DNA from: Terrabacter sp. MAHUQ-38 | GTDB taxonomy: Bacteria > Actinomycetota > Actinomycetes > Actinomycetales > Dermatophilaceae | Direction of reading: 5' to 3' | Length of the DNA stretch: 64,000 nucleotides | Assembly (NCBI RefSeq): GCF_014518425.1 | Contig: NZ_JACVCU010000001.1 | Span: forward strand, 1,426,001-1,490,000 | Shown: positions 11,402-20,948 of the stretch, piece after piece | Layout of the letters: the number at the start of each line of letters is the position of its first letter | Numbering within the stretch: position 1 is the stretch's first letter | Translations under genes and position numbers: made by a program | The notes under the pieces: generated by a model | What the model was told of the DNA's origin: nothing | The model's database searches: none | Seen by the model: only the letters and a program-made list of their open reading frames with translations

Positions 11402-11430
11402 TATAGACTCTGGGCGTCCTCTGGGACGCC
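11402..11430 (+). promoter_or_regulatory. Possible purSQL promoter with inverted repeat
   Basis: TATAGACT at 11402-11409 holds a TANNNT -10 match (TAGACT). Immediately after it, GGCGTCC (11413-11419) and GGACGCC (11424-11430) form a perfect 7-bp inverted repeat with a 4-base loop. It would overlap the expected transcription start near 11416, so it is either an operator or a 5'-end hairpin. I see no good -35. GGGAGAAG further on serves as the purS RBS. Confidence 0.4.
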
Positions 11431-11465
11431 TCCATCCCCATCCAGCGCAGGGAGAAGCACCACTG

Positions 11466-11768
11466 ATGGGAAGCATCGTCGTCGACGTCATGCTCAAGCC
11501 CGAGATCCTCGACCCGCAGGGACAGGCCGTCGGTGGCGCCCTTCCGCGCCTCGGGTTCAACGGTTTCACCGACGTCCGCCAGGGCAAGCGCTTCGTGCTC
11601 ATCGTCGAGGGTGACGTCACCGACGCGCACCTCGACGCGGCCCGCGAGGCCGCCGAGACCCTCCTGTCCAACCCGGTCATCGAGGACGTCGTCTCGGTGC
11701 GCGCGCTCGACGAGAGCGGGACCGAGGGTGACGACGGGCAGGACGACGCACAGGACGACGCACAGTGA
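11466..11768 (+). CDS. purS: Phosphoribosylformylglycinamidine synthase subunit PurS
   Basis: This small subunit of the three-part FGAM synthase bridges PurQ and PurL for ammonia transfer. [18 protein letters not shown] and [18 protein letters not shown] are the PurS signatures. At 100 aa it is about 20 residues longer than usual. The extra is an acidic tail ([19 protein letters not shown]) ending in two 12-bp direct repeats at 11739-11762. Its stop overlaps the GTG of purQ. Confidence 0.95.
   Translation: MGSIVVDVMLKPEILDPQGQAVGGALPRLGFNGFTDVRQGKRFVLIVEGDVTDAHLDAAREAAETLLSNPVIEDVVSVRALDESGTEGDDGQDDAQDDAQ
11739..11762 (+). repeat. Two tandem 12-bp units at the end of purS
   Basis: CAGGACGACGCA is present twice in tandem, in frame, and encodes two QDDA units just before the purS stop. 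This looks like recent slippage that lengthened the tail. Confidence 0.85.
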
Positions 11769-12460
11769 AGATCGGCGTCGTCACATTCCCAGGTTCGCTC
11801 GACGACCGTGACGCGGCGCGCGCCGTGCGCGAGTGCGGCGGCGAGGCCGTCTCCCTGTGGCACGGCGACGCCGACCTCAAGGGCGTCGACGCCGTCATCC
11901 TCCCCGGCGGCTTCTCCTACGGCGACTACCTCCGCTGCGGCGCGATCGCGCGCTTCGCCCCGGTCATGGATGCCCTCGTGCCCGCGGCGCAGGGCGGCCT
12001 GCCGGTCCTCGGCATCTGCAACGGCTTTCAGGTGCTCACCGAGAGCCACCTGCTCCCCGGCGCGCTGATCCGCAACGACCACCGCAAGTTCAACTGCGTC
12101 GACCAGCGCCTCGTCGTCGAGAACGCGACGACGGCCTGGACCGCCGACTTCGAGGCGGGCCAGGAGATCACCATCGTCCTGAAGAACGGCGAGGGTGGTT
12201 TCGTCGCCGACGAGCACACGCTCGACACGCTCGAGGGCGAGGGGCGCGTCGTCTTCCGCTACGTCCCCGATGAGCAGGGCCGCAACCCCAACGGGTCCTA
12301 CCGCCACATCGCCGGCATCACCAACGAGCGCGGCAACGTCGTCGGCCTCATGCCGCACCCGGAGCACGCGGTCGAGGAGGGCTTCGGCCCGAGCCTCGAC
12401 GGCCGCGGTTTCTTCACCTCGATCATCAAGCAGACCCTCGAGAGCGCAGCGAACGCATGA
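11765..12460 (+). CDS. purQ: FGAM synthase glutaminase subunit PurQ
   Basis: This is the class I glutamine amidotransferase that supplies ammonia to Pur[21 protein letters not shown] is the PurQ start. [13 protein letters not shown] and LGICNGFQ carry the nucleophilic Cys, and [12 protein letters not shown] has the catalytic His and Glu. The length of 231 aa is normal. It uses a GTG start inside the purS stop and its own stop overlaps purL (ATGA), so the three subunits are translationally coupled. Confidence 0.97.
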   Translation: MKIGVVTFPGSLDDRDAARAVRECGGEAVSLWHGDADLKGVDAVILPGGFSYGDYLRCGAIARFAPVMDALVPAAQGGLPVLGICNGFQVLTESHLLPGALIRNDHRKFNCVDQRLVVENATTAWTADFEAGQEITIVLKNGEGGFVADEHTLDTLEGEGRVVFRYVPDEQGRNPNGSYRHIAGITNERGNVVGLMPHPEHAVEEGFGPSLDGRGFFTSIIKQTLESAANA

Positions 12461-14775
12461 GCGACACCCAGACCGTCCCGCAGGCGCCGGCGGTGCCCGT
12501 CCTCGACACCGTCGAGCATGCCGCCGCCACTCCCGACGTCGACCAGCCGTGGGCCGAGCTCGGCCTCAAGCCCGACGAGTACGCCAACATCCGCGAGATC
12601 GTCGGCCGCCGCCCCACCATCGCCGAGCTCGCCATGTACTCCGTCATGTGGAGCGAGCACTGCTCCTACAAGTCGAGCAAGGTCCACTTCTCGCTCTGGG
12701 GCGAGAACACGACCGACGAGATGCGCGAGAAGCTCCTCGTCGGCATCGGTGAGAACGCCGGCGTCGTCGACATCGGTGACGGCTGGGCCGTGACCTTCAA
12801 GGTCGAGTCGCACAACCACCCGTCCTACGTCGAGCCCTACCAGGGCGCCGCGACCGGTGTCGGCGGCATCATCCGCGACATCATGTCGATGGGTGCCCGC
12901 CCGATCGCCGTCATGGACCCGCTCCGCTTCGGCAACCTGCACCATCCGGACACCCAGCGCGTCCTGCCGGGCGTCGTCGCCGGCGTCGGCGGCTACGGCA
13001 ACTGCATCGGCCTGCCCAACATCGGCGGCGAGGTCGTCTTCGACGACTGCTACCAGGGCAACCCGCTCGTCAACGCCCTGTGCGTCGGCGCCATGCGCGT
13101 CGAGGACATCCACCTCGCCAAGGCGTCGGGCGTCGGCAACAAGGTCATCCTCTTCGGTGCCAAGACGGGCGGCGACGGCATCGGCGGTGTGTCGGTGCTC
13201 GCCTCAGAGACGTTCGACGAGGGCGGCCCGACGAAGCGCCCCGCCGTGCAGGTCGGCGACCCGTTCGCCGAGAAGGTGCTCATCGAGTGCTGCCTCGACC
13301 TCTACAAGGCGGGCGTCGTCGACGGCATCCAGGACCTCGGTGGCGCCGGGCTCTCGTGCGCGACAAGCGAGCTCGCCTCCAACGGTGACGGTGGCATGCA
13401 GGTCGAGCTCGACCTCGTGCCCCTGCGCGACGCGAGCCTGCAGCCGCAGGAGATCCTCATGTCCGAGTCGCAGGAACGCATGATGGCGGTCGTCGAGCCG
13501 AAGCACCTCGAGCAGTTCCTCGCGATCACCGACCGTTGGGACGTCGAGGCGACCGTCATCGGTGAGGTCACCGACGGCGACCACCTCGTCATCACGTGGC
13601 ACGGGGAGGTCATCGTCGACGTGCCGCCGCGCTCGGTCGCCCACGAGGGGCCGACGTACAACCGCCCGCTGGCCCGGCCGGCATACCTCGACGAGCTCAA
13701 CGCGTCGGGCACCGCCTCGCTCGCCAAGCCGGAGACGGGCGACGAGATCCGCTCCCAGCTGCTGACGCTCATCGGCTCGCCCAACCTCTGCGACAAGTCG
13801 TGGGTCACCGACCAGTACGACCGCTACGTCCTCGGCAACACGGCGCTCGCCCAGCCGGACGACGCCGGCGTCGTGCGCGTCGACGAGGAGACGGGCCGTG
13901 GCGTCGCCGTCGCGACCGACTGCAACGGCCGGTTCGCCAAGCTCGACCCGTATGCGGGTGCGCAGCTCGCGCTCGCCGAGGCGTACCGCAACGTCGCCAC
14001 CGCCGGTGCAGCGCCGCTCGCCGTCACCGACTGCCTCAACTTCGGCTCGCCGGAGGACCCGGGCGTCATGTGGCAGTTCCGCGAGGCGATCCGCGGCATC
14101 GCCGAGGGCTGCAAGTTCCTCGGCATCCCGGTGACGGGCGGCAACGTGTCGTTCTACAACCAGACCGGTGACGTCGCGATCCACCCGACCCCCGTCATCG
14201 GGGTGCTCGGGGTCATGGACGACGTCTCGAAGCGGTCCGGCTCCGGCTTCCGCAGCGAGGACGCCCACGTCTACCTCCTCGGCACGACGCGCGACGAGCT
14301 CGACGGGTCCGAGTGGGCGCACGTGATCCACAAGCACCTCGGCGGCCTGCCGCCCCAGGTCGACCTCGCCGCCGAGCAGGCGCTAGGGCGGGTCCTCGTC
14401 GAGGCGGCCGGCGCCGGTGTCGTCGAGGCGGCGCACGACCTGTCCGACGGCGGGCTGGCCATCGCGCTGGCCGAGGCGTGCATGCGCCACGGCATCGGCG
14501 TGACGGTCGACGCCCTCGACCGCGTCGGCGTCGACGCAGACGGCAACCCGCTCGACGCGTTCACGGCACTCTTCTCCGAGTCGACGGCCCGCGCGCTCGT
14601 CGCGGTCCCGGCAGGCCGCGCCGCCGAGTTCGAGGCGATGCTCGGCGACGTGCCGCACGCCCGCATCGGCGTCACGGGCGGCCGCGACCTCGAGGTCCCG
14701 GGCGTCTTCTCGGTCTCCGTCGCCGAGCTCAAGTCCGCCCACGAGTTCACGCTGCCGGCGGTCTTCGGCGCCTGA
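12457..14775 (+). CDS. purL: FGAM synthase large subunit PurL (small type)
   Basis: It converts FGAR to FGAM with ATP, using ammonia delivered by PurS/PurQ. The 772 aa match the small PurL of Gram-positive bacteria. Conserved blocks include [12 protein letters not shown], the substrate-binding [49 protein letters not shown] and [11 protein letters not shown]. It is the last gene of the purSQL operon, and a strong hairpin at 14800-14834 follows. Confidence 0.97.
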   Translation: MSDTQTVPQAPAVPVLDTVEHAAATPDVDQPWAELGLKPDEYANIREIVGRRPTIAELAMYSVMWSEHCSYKSSKVHFSLWGENTTDEMREKLLVGIGENAGVVDIGDGWAVTFKVESHNHPSYVEPYQGAATGVGGIIRDIMSMGARPIAVMDPLRFGNLHHPDTQRVLPGVVAGVGGYGNCIGLPNIGGEVVFDDCYQGNPLVNALCVGAMRVEDIHLAKASGVGNKVILFGAKTGGDGIGGVSVLASETFDEGGPTKRPAVQVGDPFAEKVLIECCLDLYKAGVVDGIQDLGGAGLSCATSELASNGDGGMQVELDLVPLRDASLQPQEILMSESQERMMAVVEPKHLEQFLAITDRWDVEATVIGEVTDGDHLVITWHGEVIVDVPPRSVAHEGPTYNRPLARPAYLDELNASGTASLAKPETGDEIRSQLLTLIGSPNLCDKSWVTDQYDRYVLGNTALAQPDDAGVVRVDEETGRGVAVATDCNGRFAKLDPYAGAQLALAEAYRNVATAGAAPLAVTDCLNFGSPEDPGVMWQFREAIRGIAEGCKFLGIPVTGGNVSFYNQTGDVAIHPTPVIGVLGVMDDVSKRSGSGFRSEDAHVYLLGTTRDELDGSEWAHVIHKHLGGLPPQVDLAAEQALGRVLVEAAGAGVVEAAHDLSDGGLAIALAEACMRHGIGVTVDALDRVGVDADGNPLDAFTALFSESTARALVAVPAGRAAEFEAMLGDVPHARIGVTGGRDLEVPGVFSVSVAELKSAHEFTLPAVFGA

Positions 14776-14799
14776 CCTGCCGCTGCCGGCCGGCTCGAC

Positions 14800-14834
14800 G
14801 GAAGGCCCCGCCCGAATGCCGGGTGGGGCCTTCC
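14800..14834. terminator. Bidirectional terminator between purL and the GH32 gene
   Basis: Bases 14800-14813 pair with 14821-14834 over 14 bp with one G-U pair, around a 7-base loop. It sits between two convergent genes ending at 14775 and 14839, so it can serve both. Confidence 0.8.
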
Positions 14835-14838
14835 CCCT

Positions 14839-16452
14839 TCAGGTGAGCTGGACGGGGCGGATCGGGGCGGCCCACGCCGCGTGCACGGTCGCGGATCCCT
14901 GCGTCTGGAGCTCGATCGTGGTGACCTCGTCGAGGTCGGTGGCCGCGGAGAGGCTGAGCAGGCCGTCGGCAGCGAAGACCTCCACGCTGCGGCGGTCGAC
15001 CAGGACGGTGAGGCGGAGGCGACCTGCGTGCGACGGCACGGGACCGCGGTGGGCCGAGGTCCACGTCGGTCCGAGCCGGCGATCTCGTGCTGGTGTCCGA
15101 GTCACTGCGACGTCCCGGCCCGGGCTCGCCTCGAGGCTCACGGCGCCGCCTGCGCGGTCGAGCAGGTGAAGAGTCCACGCTGCCGCGCTCTCCACGTCGA
15201 CCTCGAGGCGGAAGCTGTCGCTCGGTGTCGGCCGCCCGGCGGTGCTCCGGCTCGGGGCACCTGCCGTGCGGAAGGGGAGCGCGGTCGCGGCGCCGGTGAT
15301 CGCGTCGAGCTCGTCCACCGGCCGGCTCGAGAGCAGAGGTCCACCGGGGTCCCCGGAGACCAGGGCGAGGCGCCGGACGACGGACTGCGCGCCTCCGGCA
15401 TGGCTGCCGGAGGCTCGCTCGCGTGCGTAGGCCCAGTTGTTGAGCCAGCCGATCGCGAGGCGGGAGCGGAACCGGTCAGGCGGCGGCATGCGCTCGTCGG
15501 GCCAGGTCACGGCGGCATACAGGTCGGGCCCGTGGTCGAGCCAGCGCTCGGGCGTGCCGTCGGGTGTGAACCGCGTGCCGTCCCAGCGTCCGGTCCAGTA
15601 GGCGACGCCGGTCGTGCGTCCGCGCTCAGCGCCGTTCGCGCTGGCGAGAAGCACCCAGGTGCGTCGTGCCGGGTCACCGTCGACGTCGAGCTCGAAGAGG
15701 TCAGGACACTCGAGCACGCCGAGGCCTTCGATGCCGAGGTCGGAGCGGTACGTCCAGTCACGCAGGTCGGGGGAGGTGTAGAAGCCGAGCCGGTGGCCCT
15801 CGGCAAGGACCATGACCCACTGGTCGCGCTCGTCGTCGCGGATGATCTTCGGGTCGCGGAAGTCGGCGCTCGCCGGGGTGCCCGGGTTGTCGATCACCGG
15901 GTTGCCGGGCACTGCGGTGAAGGTCGCGCCACCGTCATCGGAGACGAAGAGCGACTGGCGTTGTATGCCGTCCGCCTGCTGGGTGGCCATCGCGACGACG
16001 GCGCCGACGCCGAGACCCGCGCTGCCAGACTGGTCGACGACGGCGCTGCCGGACTCGATGTCGCCCAGACGGTCGGTGTACTTCCGGATCGAGGTCCCGG
16101 CGTCCCGCCAGGCGACGAGGTCGGTGCTCGTGGCGCGTCGCCAGTCGGTGCCGTTCCCGGTCGGGTGGTCGGAGTTGTGGAGGTACCAGATGCTCCACAC
16201 CCCGTCGACGAGAATCGGCCGTTGCGGGTCGTTCATCCACCGGGTCGGCGCGGTGAGGTGGTAGCCGGGCGCGTCGTCCGGTGCGCCTGCCGGGCGCGCG
16301 AAGCCGTCGGCCGGCTCCCCGGTGGCGCGGCCGGTTGCCGGACCGGGCGAGCACGCGGCCAGCGCGGCTGCTGCGGTCAGGCCGAGGCCTGTGGACAGGA
16401 CTGCCCTGCGGGTGGGTGGCGAAGGATTCTCGGCCGCCCGGGGGAGTTGCAT
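14839..16452 (-). CDS. Exported GH32 fructan/sucrose hydrolase lipoprotein
   Basis: A beta-fructosidase of about 537 aa, probably exo-acting on levan, inulin or sucrose. RWMNDPQRP (residues 71-78) holds the nucleophile Asp75. FRDPKI is the transition-state motif and ECPDL carries the acid/base Glu. The N-terminus has a twin-Arg TRRAVL followed by a hydrophobic stretch and lipobox LAAC (Cys34), so it should be a Tat-exported lipoprotein. The ATG at 16452 follows GGAGC; upstream codons are not protein-like. It is divergent from levansucrase, which suggests build-up and later use of levan. Confidence 0.9.
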   Translation of the reverse strand: MQLPRAAENPSPPTRRAVLSTGLGLTAAAALAACSPGPATGRATGEPADGFARPAGAPDDAPGYHLTAPTRWMNDPQRPILVDGVWSIWYLHNSDHPTGNGTDWRRATSTDLVAWRDAGTSIRKYTDRLGDIESGSAVVDQSGSAGLGVGAVVAMATQQADGIQRQSLFVSDDGGATFTAVPGNPVIDNPGTPASADFRDPKIIRDDERDQWVMVLAEGHRLGFYTSPDLRDWTYRSDLGIEGLGVLECPDLFELDVDGDPARRTWVLLASANGAERGRTTGVAYWTGRWDGTRFTPDGTPERWLDHGPDLYAAVTWPDERMPPPDRFRSRLAIGWLNNWAYARERASGSHAGGAQSVVRRLALVSGDPGGPLLSSRPVDELDAITGAATALPFRTAGAPSRSTAGRPTPSDSFRLEVDVESAAAWTLHLLDRAGGAVSLEASPGRDVAVTRTPARDRRLGPTWTSAHRGPVPSHAGRLRLTVLVDRRSVEVFAADGLLSLSAATDLDEVTTIELQTQGSATVHAAWAAPIRPVQLT

Positions 16453-16594
16453 GAGCTGCTCCGGTTGGTTGACGGTCGGTCGGCCCGGCCGCAGGCGCCT
16501 CCCGTCCCCGGACGGAAGGGCACCCGCGCCGGGGACGCGGGGCCCGCACCTGGAGCCCAACCTGTTGACTGAACCAGAGCCTCGCGTCTCATCG

Positions 16595-16628
16595 ACCGTA
16601 GGGGAGGCGAAACCTACGACCAAGTAGG
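16595..16628 (-). promoter_or_regulatory. Likely promoter of the GH32 gene
   Basis: On the minus strand TTGGTC (16618-16623) and TACGGT (16595-16600) are separated by 17 bp, a good -35/-10 pair. CCTAC-N6-GTAGG (16613-16628) surrounds the -35 as a short inverted repeat. The predicted leader to the ATG at 16452 is about 135 nt, in which I see no other feature. Confidence 0.5.
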
Positions 16629-16684
16629 GGCGTCCGGATCCCGGAAACCCCCGCGTCCCCCTCGTGGGCCGGGCGACCGGGATT

Positions 16685-16714
16685 TTGACAACGTTGTCAC
16701 CAAGCCCCTACCTT
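16685..16714 (+). promoter_or_regulatory. Levansucrase promoter overlapped by a LacI-type operator
   Basis: TTGACA (16685-16690) and TACCTT (16709-16714) form a near-consensus promoter with an 18-bp spacer. The perfect 14-bp palindrome TGACAACGTTGTCA (16686-16699) overlaps the -35 and has the central CG typical of LacI-family operators. A bound repressor would block levansucrase. No LacI-family gene is in this window. Confidence 0.7.
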
Positions 16715-16788
16715 CGTCGCCGCACCCGGAACCCGATCTCACCGCCCGACCCGCGCACCTCGAGCCGCGGGTCATCGAAGGGGAGAAC

Positions 16789-18381
16789 ATGTCGTTCCAC
16801 ACCCGCTCTCTCAAGGGAGCACTGGCCGCCGGAGTCGCGGCCGCCGGCTTGGTCATCACGGCCGGCGCCGGTGCCATGGCGGCACCGAACTCACCTGTCA
16901 GCAAAGCGGTTCCGGGATTTCCGGAGCCCACGACCCACTCGCAGCAGGCGTACGATCCCGAGTCCGACTTCACCGCGAAGTGGACCCGCGCCGACGCCCG
17001 CCAGCTCAAGGCGATGTCCGACCCCAGCGCGGGACCGCGCGAGAACTCCATGCCCGAGGACTACACGGCACCCACGGTGCCCCAGGACTTCCCGGACATG
17101 AGCAATGGCAAGGTCTGGGTCTGGGACACGTGGCCGCTCACCGACGCCGCGGCGCACCAGTACAGCTTCAAGGGCTGGGAGGTCGTCTTCTCGCTCGTCG
17201 CCGACCGCAAGCTCGGCTTCGACGCCCGGCACACGTACGCCAAGATCGGCTTCTTCTACCGGAAGGCCGGCATCCCCGCTTCGCAGCGGCCGGCCAACGG
17301 TGGCTGGACCTACGGCGGCCTCGCCCTTCCCGAGGGCGTGTCCGGCTCGGTCTTCGAGGACCAGTCGTACTCACACCAGACGCAGTGGTCCGGCTCGGCG
17401 CGCATCTTCAAGAACGGCGAGATCAAGCTGTTCTACACGGACGTCGCCTTCTACCGGAACTCCGACGGCTCGGACCGCAAGCCGTACGACCCGCGGATCG
17501 TCATGACCCCCGGGAAGATCCACGCCAACAGCAAGGGCGTGTGGTTCAGCGGCTTCGAGACCCAGAACGAGCTGCTCAAGGCAGACGGCAAGTGGTACCA
17601 GAACGGCGCACAGAACCCGTACTTCAACTTCCGCGACCCGTTCACGTTCCATGACCCGGCCCACCCCGGAAAGACGTACATGGTCTTCGAGGGCAACACG
17701 GCGACGCAGCGAGGCACACGCGAGTGCACCGAGGGCGACATGGGCTACCAGCCCGGCGACCCTCACGCCGAGACGGCCGACGAGGCGATGGACCGCGGTG
17801 CGAACCTGCAGATGGCGAACGTAGGCCTGGCCGTGGCGGAGAACAACGACCTGACGAAGTGGCACTTCCTGCCGCCGATCCTCTCGGCGAACTGCGTCAC
17901 CGACCAGACCGAGCGACCGCAGATCTACCTCAAGGACGGCAGGTACTACCTCTTCACGATCAGCCACCGCAGCACGTTCGCGGCGGGCGTCGATGGTCCT
18001 GAGGGTGTCTACGGCTTCGTGGGCAAGGGCATCCGCAGCGACTTCCAGCCGGTCAACCGCGGCTCGGGGCTCGCGCTCGGCAACCCGACGAACCTCAACT
18101 ACGCCACGGGGTTCCCGTTCGACCCGGACTACAACCAGCACCCGGGTGCGTTCCAGGCGTACTCGCACTACGTCATGCCGAACGGGCTCGTCCAGTCCTT
18201 CATCGACACGATCGGGACGAAGGACGACTTCCGGCGCGGCGGCACGCTCGGCCCGACGGTGCGCATCGACATCGAGGGTGACACCACCAAGGTCGACCGG
18301 TCGTACGGCAACGGCGGGCTCGGTGGCTTCGCCGATGTACCGGCCGACCGTGACCTCAAGCCGGGCGATCCGGTGAGCTGA
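16789..18381 (+). CDS. Levansucrase (GH68), secreted
   Basis: It transfers fructose from sucrose to make levan or fructo-oligosaccharides outside the cell. The 530 aa begin with a signal peptide (hydrophobic run about 10-30, ending AMAAP). VWDTWPL holds the nucleophile Asp113, FRDP holds Asp283, and TERPQIY holds the acid/base Glu375. WSGSARIF and the GVWFSGFETQN region are also family-like. RBS GGGGAGAAC precedes the ATG. It shares a 336-bp control region with the divergent GH32 gene and its -35 overlaps a LacI-type operator. Inulosucrase activity cannot be excluded. Confidence 0.92.
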   Translation: MSFHTRSLKGALAAGVAAAGLVITAGAGAMAAPNSPVSKAVPGFPEPTTHSQQAYDPESDFTAKWTRADARQLKAMSDPSAGPRENSMPEDYTAPTVPQDFPDMSNGKVWVWDTWPLTDAAAHQYSFKGWEVVFSLVADRKLGFDARHTYAKIGFFYRKAGIPASQRPANGGWTYGGLALPEGVSGSVFEDQSYSHQTQWSGSARIFKNGEIKLFYTDVAFYRNSDGSDRKPYDPRIVMTPGKIHANSKGVWFSGFETQNELLKADGKWYQNGAQNPYFNFRDPFTFHDPAHPGKTYMVFEGNTATQRGTRECTEGDMGYQPGDPHAETADEAMDRGANLQMANVGLAVAENNDLTKWHFLPPILSANCVTDQTERPQIYLKDGRYYLFTISHRSTFAAGVDGPEGVYGFVGKGIRSDFQPVNRGSGLALGNPTNLNYATGFPFDPDYNQHPGAFQAYSHYVMPNGLVQSFIDTIGTKDDFRRGGTLGPTVRIDIEGDTTKVDRSYGNGGLGGFADVPADRDLKPGDPVS

Positions 18382-18394
18382 CCCGACCCGTCAG

Positions 18395-19213
18395 TCAGCG
18401 GGCCCGCCACTTCCCGGCCTCGGGCGGTGGCGGGCTCTGCATTCCCTTCTCGTCGAAGGGTTTCGCGCCGGCGAGCAACCGCGTCAGTGCGGCTCCCTCC
18501 CGTAGTCCCGTCGGGAGGTTGGCGCGCGCGACGGCGCGCCGGAGCGTCTCGCCCGGAAGGGGCGAGGCGCTCGCGAGGAGGACCACGTTGCCGAACCGGC
18601 GTCCCTTGAGCACCTCATGCGTCGCGACGAGCGCCACGTGCGGCAGGCAGCCCTCGACGGTCGCGACGACGCGGGCGACCCACCGCAGGCCCGGCTCGTC
18701 GGCGAGGTTCCACAGGGCCAGGCCGCCCGACCGCACGACCCTGCTGACCTCCTCGACGTATGCCGTGCCGACCAGCTCAGGCGGGACGCGCCCTCCGGCG
18801 TACGCGTCCGTCACGACGACGTCGGCCGAGTCCTCCCTGAGCGCGCGCACACCCGTGAGCCCGTCGACGGGCCGCACCCGGATGCGGTGGCGCCGGGGCA
18901 GCGGGACCTCACGACGCACGAGCTCCGTGAGCGCGGCATCGGGCTCGAGAACGATCTGCGGCGACCCGGGGCGCGTCGCCTCGACCCACCGGGGAAGGGT
19001 GAGCCCCGCGCCACCCACGTGCGTCACGCCGAGCGGGTCGGGCGCCGGAGCCACGGCCTCGACCGCGAGCGCCAGGTGCTGGACGTACTCGAAGACGAGG
19101 AGGGTCGGGTCGTCGGGCTGGACGTGCGACTGCGGCGAGCCGTCCATGTGCACGGTGACGCCGCCGCGCACGTCCCACTCGAGCGAGACCCGCTCGGCCG
19201 AGGGCGTCGTCAC
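18395..19213 (-). CDS. Spermidine synthase-like methyltransferase-fold protein
   Basis: This protein of about 272 aa has a SAM-dependent Rossmann core. VTHVGGAGLTLPRWVEATRPGSPQIVLEPD is the nucleotide-binding start, and VRALREDSADVVVTDAY is the following acidic strand. This is the polyamine-synthase-like (spermidine synthase superfamily) group common in actinobacteria. Genuine polyamine activity is not shown. The GTG at 19213 overlaps the stop of the acetyltransferase gene upstream, so they form a two-gene operon. Confidence 0.75.
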   Translation of the reverse strand: MTTPSAERVSLEWDVRGGVTVHMDGSPQSHVQPDDPTLLVFEYVQHLALAVEAVAPAPDPLGVTHVGGAGLTLPRWVEATRPGSPQIVLEPDAALTELVRREVPLPRRHRIRVRPVDGLTGVRALREDSADVVVTDAYAGGRVPPELVGTAYVEEVSRVVRSGGLALWNLADEPGLRWVARVVATVEGCLPHVALVATHEVLKGRRFGNVVLLASASPLPGETLRRAVARANLPTGLREGAALTRLLAGAKPFDEKGMQSPPPPEAGKWRAR

Positions 19214-20001
19214 GAGAGGTCGAGGACGAGCTGGCGTTCCTCGCCGTACCGCGTGAACCCGGCTCTGCGGAGGATCGGCGACGACGTGTCGACCACGCCG
19301 TGGGTGAGGCCGAGCGTGGCACCGGTGGCGCGTGCGGCGCGCAGCCGAGCGTCGAGGACGGCGCGGTAGGCGCCCCGACCGCGGACCGAGCGGTGCGTGC
19401 TGCCACCCCAGAGACGGCATACCTCGCCGGCGAGCGTGTAGCCCCCCGTGCCCGCGGGACGTCCGTCGACGTAGGCGACCCACCGTCCGGTCGAGTCGTC
19501 GACGAGACCGCGCTGGACCTCGACGAGCGCAGTGGCGACCTGGTCGTCGGTCGGGGGCTCGCCGCCGAACGCGTCGGTGCCGACCACGATGGCGTCGCGC
19601 ACCGTCTGCTCGTCGGTGACGCGGCGCACGTCAACGTCGTCAGGCACCGCGAGGTCGGGCACGCCGTCCGCCAGCAGCAGCGCGAGCACGTCCATCCGCT
19701 CCACGACGCTCGCGCCTCGCGCCAGGAGCACCTCCTCGAGGTCCGGCGGACGCGTGAACTCGGAGAGGCGCCACCAGAGCCGCTCGCGACGCCACCCGAG
19801 CGCGACCGCGCAGATCTCGTCGGCGAGCGAGGCGGCATCCCGCTCGGAGCCGAAGACCCGCGCCGATGTGGGAGTGAGGAAGTAGTCGGGGTAGGCGACG
19901 ACGAGGTACTCCCCGTTGCGCACGTGGGGCGCGCCGTCCGGCACCCAGGTCCACTCGTTGGAGGCGGCGAGCACGGCCTCGGCGTCCCAGTTCGTCGTCA
20001 C
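19210..20001 (-). CDS. GNAT-family N-acetyltransferase
   Basis: This 263-aa protein has an N-terminal region of unclear homology (residues 1-120) and a C-terminal GNAT domain. The latter shows AYVDGRPAGTGGYTLAGEVCRLWGGSTHRSVRGRGAYRAVLDARLRAA, where RGRGAY is the acetyl-CoA loop, and ILRRAGFTRYGEERQL. The substrate is unknown. It overlaps the spermidine-synthase-like gene by 4 bp and diverges from the luciferase-like gene 22 bp away. Confidence 0.8.
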   Translation of the reverse strand: MTTNWDAEAVLAASNEWTWVPDGAPHVRNGEYLVVAYPDYFLTPTSARVFGSERDAASLADEICAVALGWRRERLWWRLSEFTRPPDLEEVLLARGASVVERMDVLALLLADGVPDLAVPDDVDVRRVTDEQTVRDAIVVGTDAFGGEPPTDDQVATALVEVQRGLVDDSTGRWVAYVDGRPAGTGGYTLAGEVCRLWGGSTHRSVRGRGAYRAVLDARLRAARATGATLGLTHGVVDTSSPILRRAGFTRYGEERQLVLDLS

Positions 20002-20023
20002 CCCGACAGGCTACGGTCGGCGC

Positions 20024-20905
20024 ATGCGATTCGGTCTGGCGATCCTGCCCGAGCACCCCTGGTCCGTGGCCGAGCCGATGTGGCGCGAGGCCGAGCTGAT
20101 GGGCTTCGACCACGCCTGGACCTTCGACCACGTCACCTGGGAGGGGCTGCCCGACTCCCCGTGGTTCGGTGCCGTGCCGACGCTCGCGGCGGCGGCCGCC
20201 GTCACGGAGCGGATCGCCCTCGGCACCTTCGTGTCGTCTCCCAACAACCACCACCCTGTCCAGTTCATGCGCGAGGTGCTGGCGCTCGACGACATCTCCG
20301 GTGGCCGCTTCCTCCTCGGTGTCGGCTCCGGCGGCGACCTCGACTCGCGCCTCACGGGTGAGGACCTCCCGCTGCGCGACCGCGTCGCCCGCTTCCACGA
20401 GTTCACCGGCCTGCTCGACCGTCTCCTCAGCGACGACCACGTCACCGCAGAGGGCCGTTTCTACACGGCGCGCGACGTGAGCACGCTCCCGGGCCCGGTC
20501 CGTGGTGGCGACACCGGCAACCGCGTGCCGCTGGTCATCGCCGCCAACGGTCCGAAGTCGATCCGGCTCGCGGTCGAGCGCGGTGACGGCTGGATGACCT
20601 ACGGCGGCACCGCCGACACCGACGAGGACTGGTGGGCCCTCGTGGCGAGCCACAGCCGGCGCGTCGACGACGCGATCGAGGTCGCCGGCCGCTCGCCCTC
20701 GGAGCTCGACCGCTACCTCAACCTGGACTCCGCTCCGACGTTCTCCCTGACGAGTGCCGCCGCGTTCGAGGACGCCGTCGGCCGCGCCGCCGAGCTCGGC
20801 TTCACCGACGTCATCACGCACTGGCCGCGCCCGACCGAGCCGCTCCGCGGCAGCCGCGCCGTGCTCGACGAGGTCGCCGCGCACGTCATGCCTCGGCTGC
20901 GCTGA
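20024..20905 (+). CDS. Luciferase-like (LLM class) flavin-dependent oxidoreductase
   Basis: This is a TIM-barrel enzyme of 293 aa that probably uses F420 or FMN. RFGLAILPEHPW, GFDHAWTFDHVTW, RIALGTFVSSPNNHHPVQFMREVLALDDISGGRFLLGVGSGG and PLVIAANGPKSIRLAVERGDGWMTYGG are characteristic. The substrate is unknown. The ATG at 20024 is preceded by only 22 bp from the divergent start, so promoters must overlap or transcripts have very short leaders. Confidence 0.85.
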   Translation: MRFGLAILPEHPWSVAEPMWREAELMGFDHAWTFDHVTWEGLPDSPWFGAVPTLAAAAAVTERIALGTFVSSPNNHHPVQFMREVLALDDISGGRFLLGVGSGGDLDSRLTGEDLPLRDRVARFHEFTGLLDRLLSDDHVTAEGRFYTARDVSTLPGPVRGGDTGNRVPLVIAANGPKSIRLAVERGDGWMTYGGTADTDEDWWALVASHSRRVDDAIEVAGRSPSELDRYLNLDSAPTFSLTSAAAFEDAVGRAAELGFTDVITHWPRPTEPLRGSRAVLDEVAAHVMPRLR

Positions 20906-20948
20906 CGCCCGGGCGCGCACTGACGGCCCCCTTCGATAGCCTGCCCGT

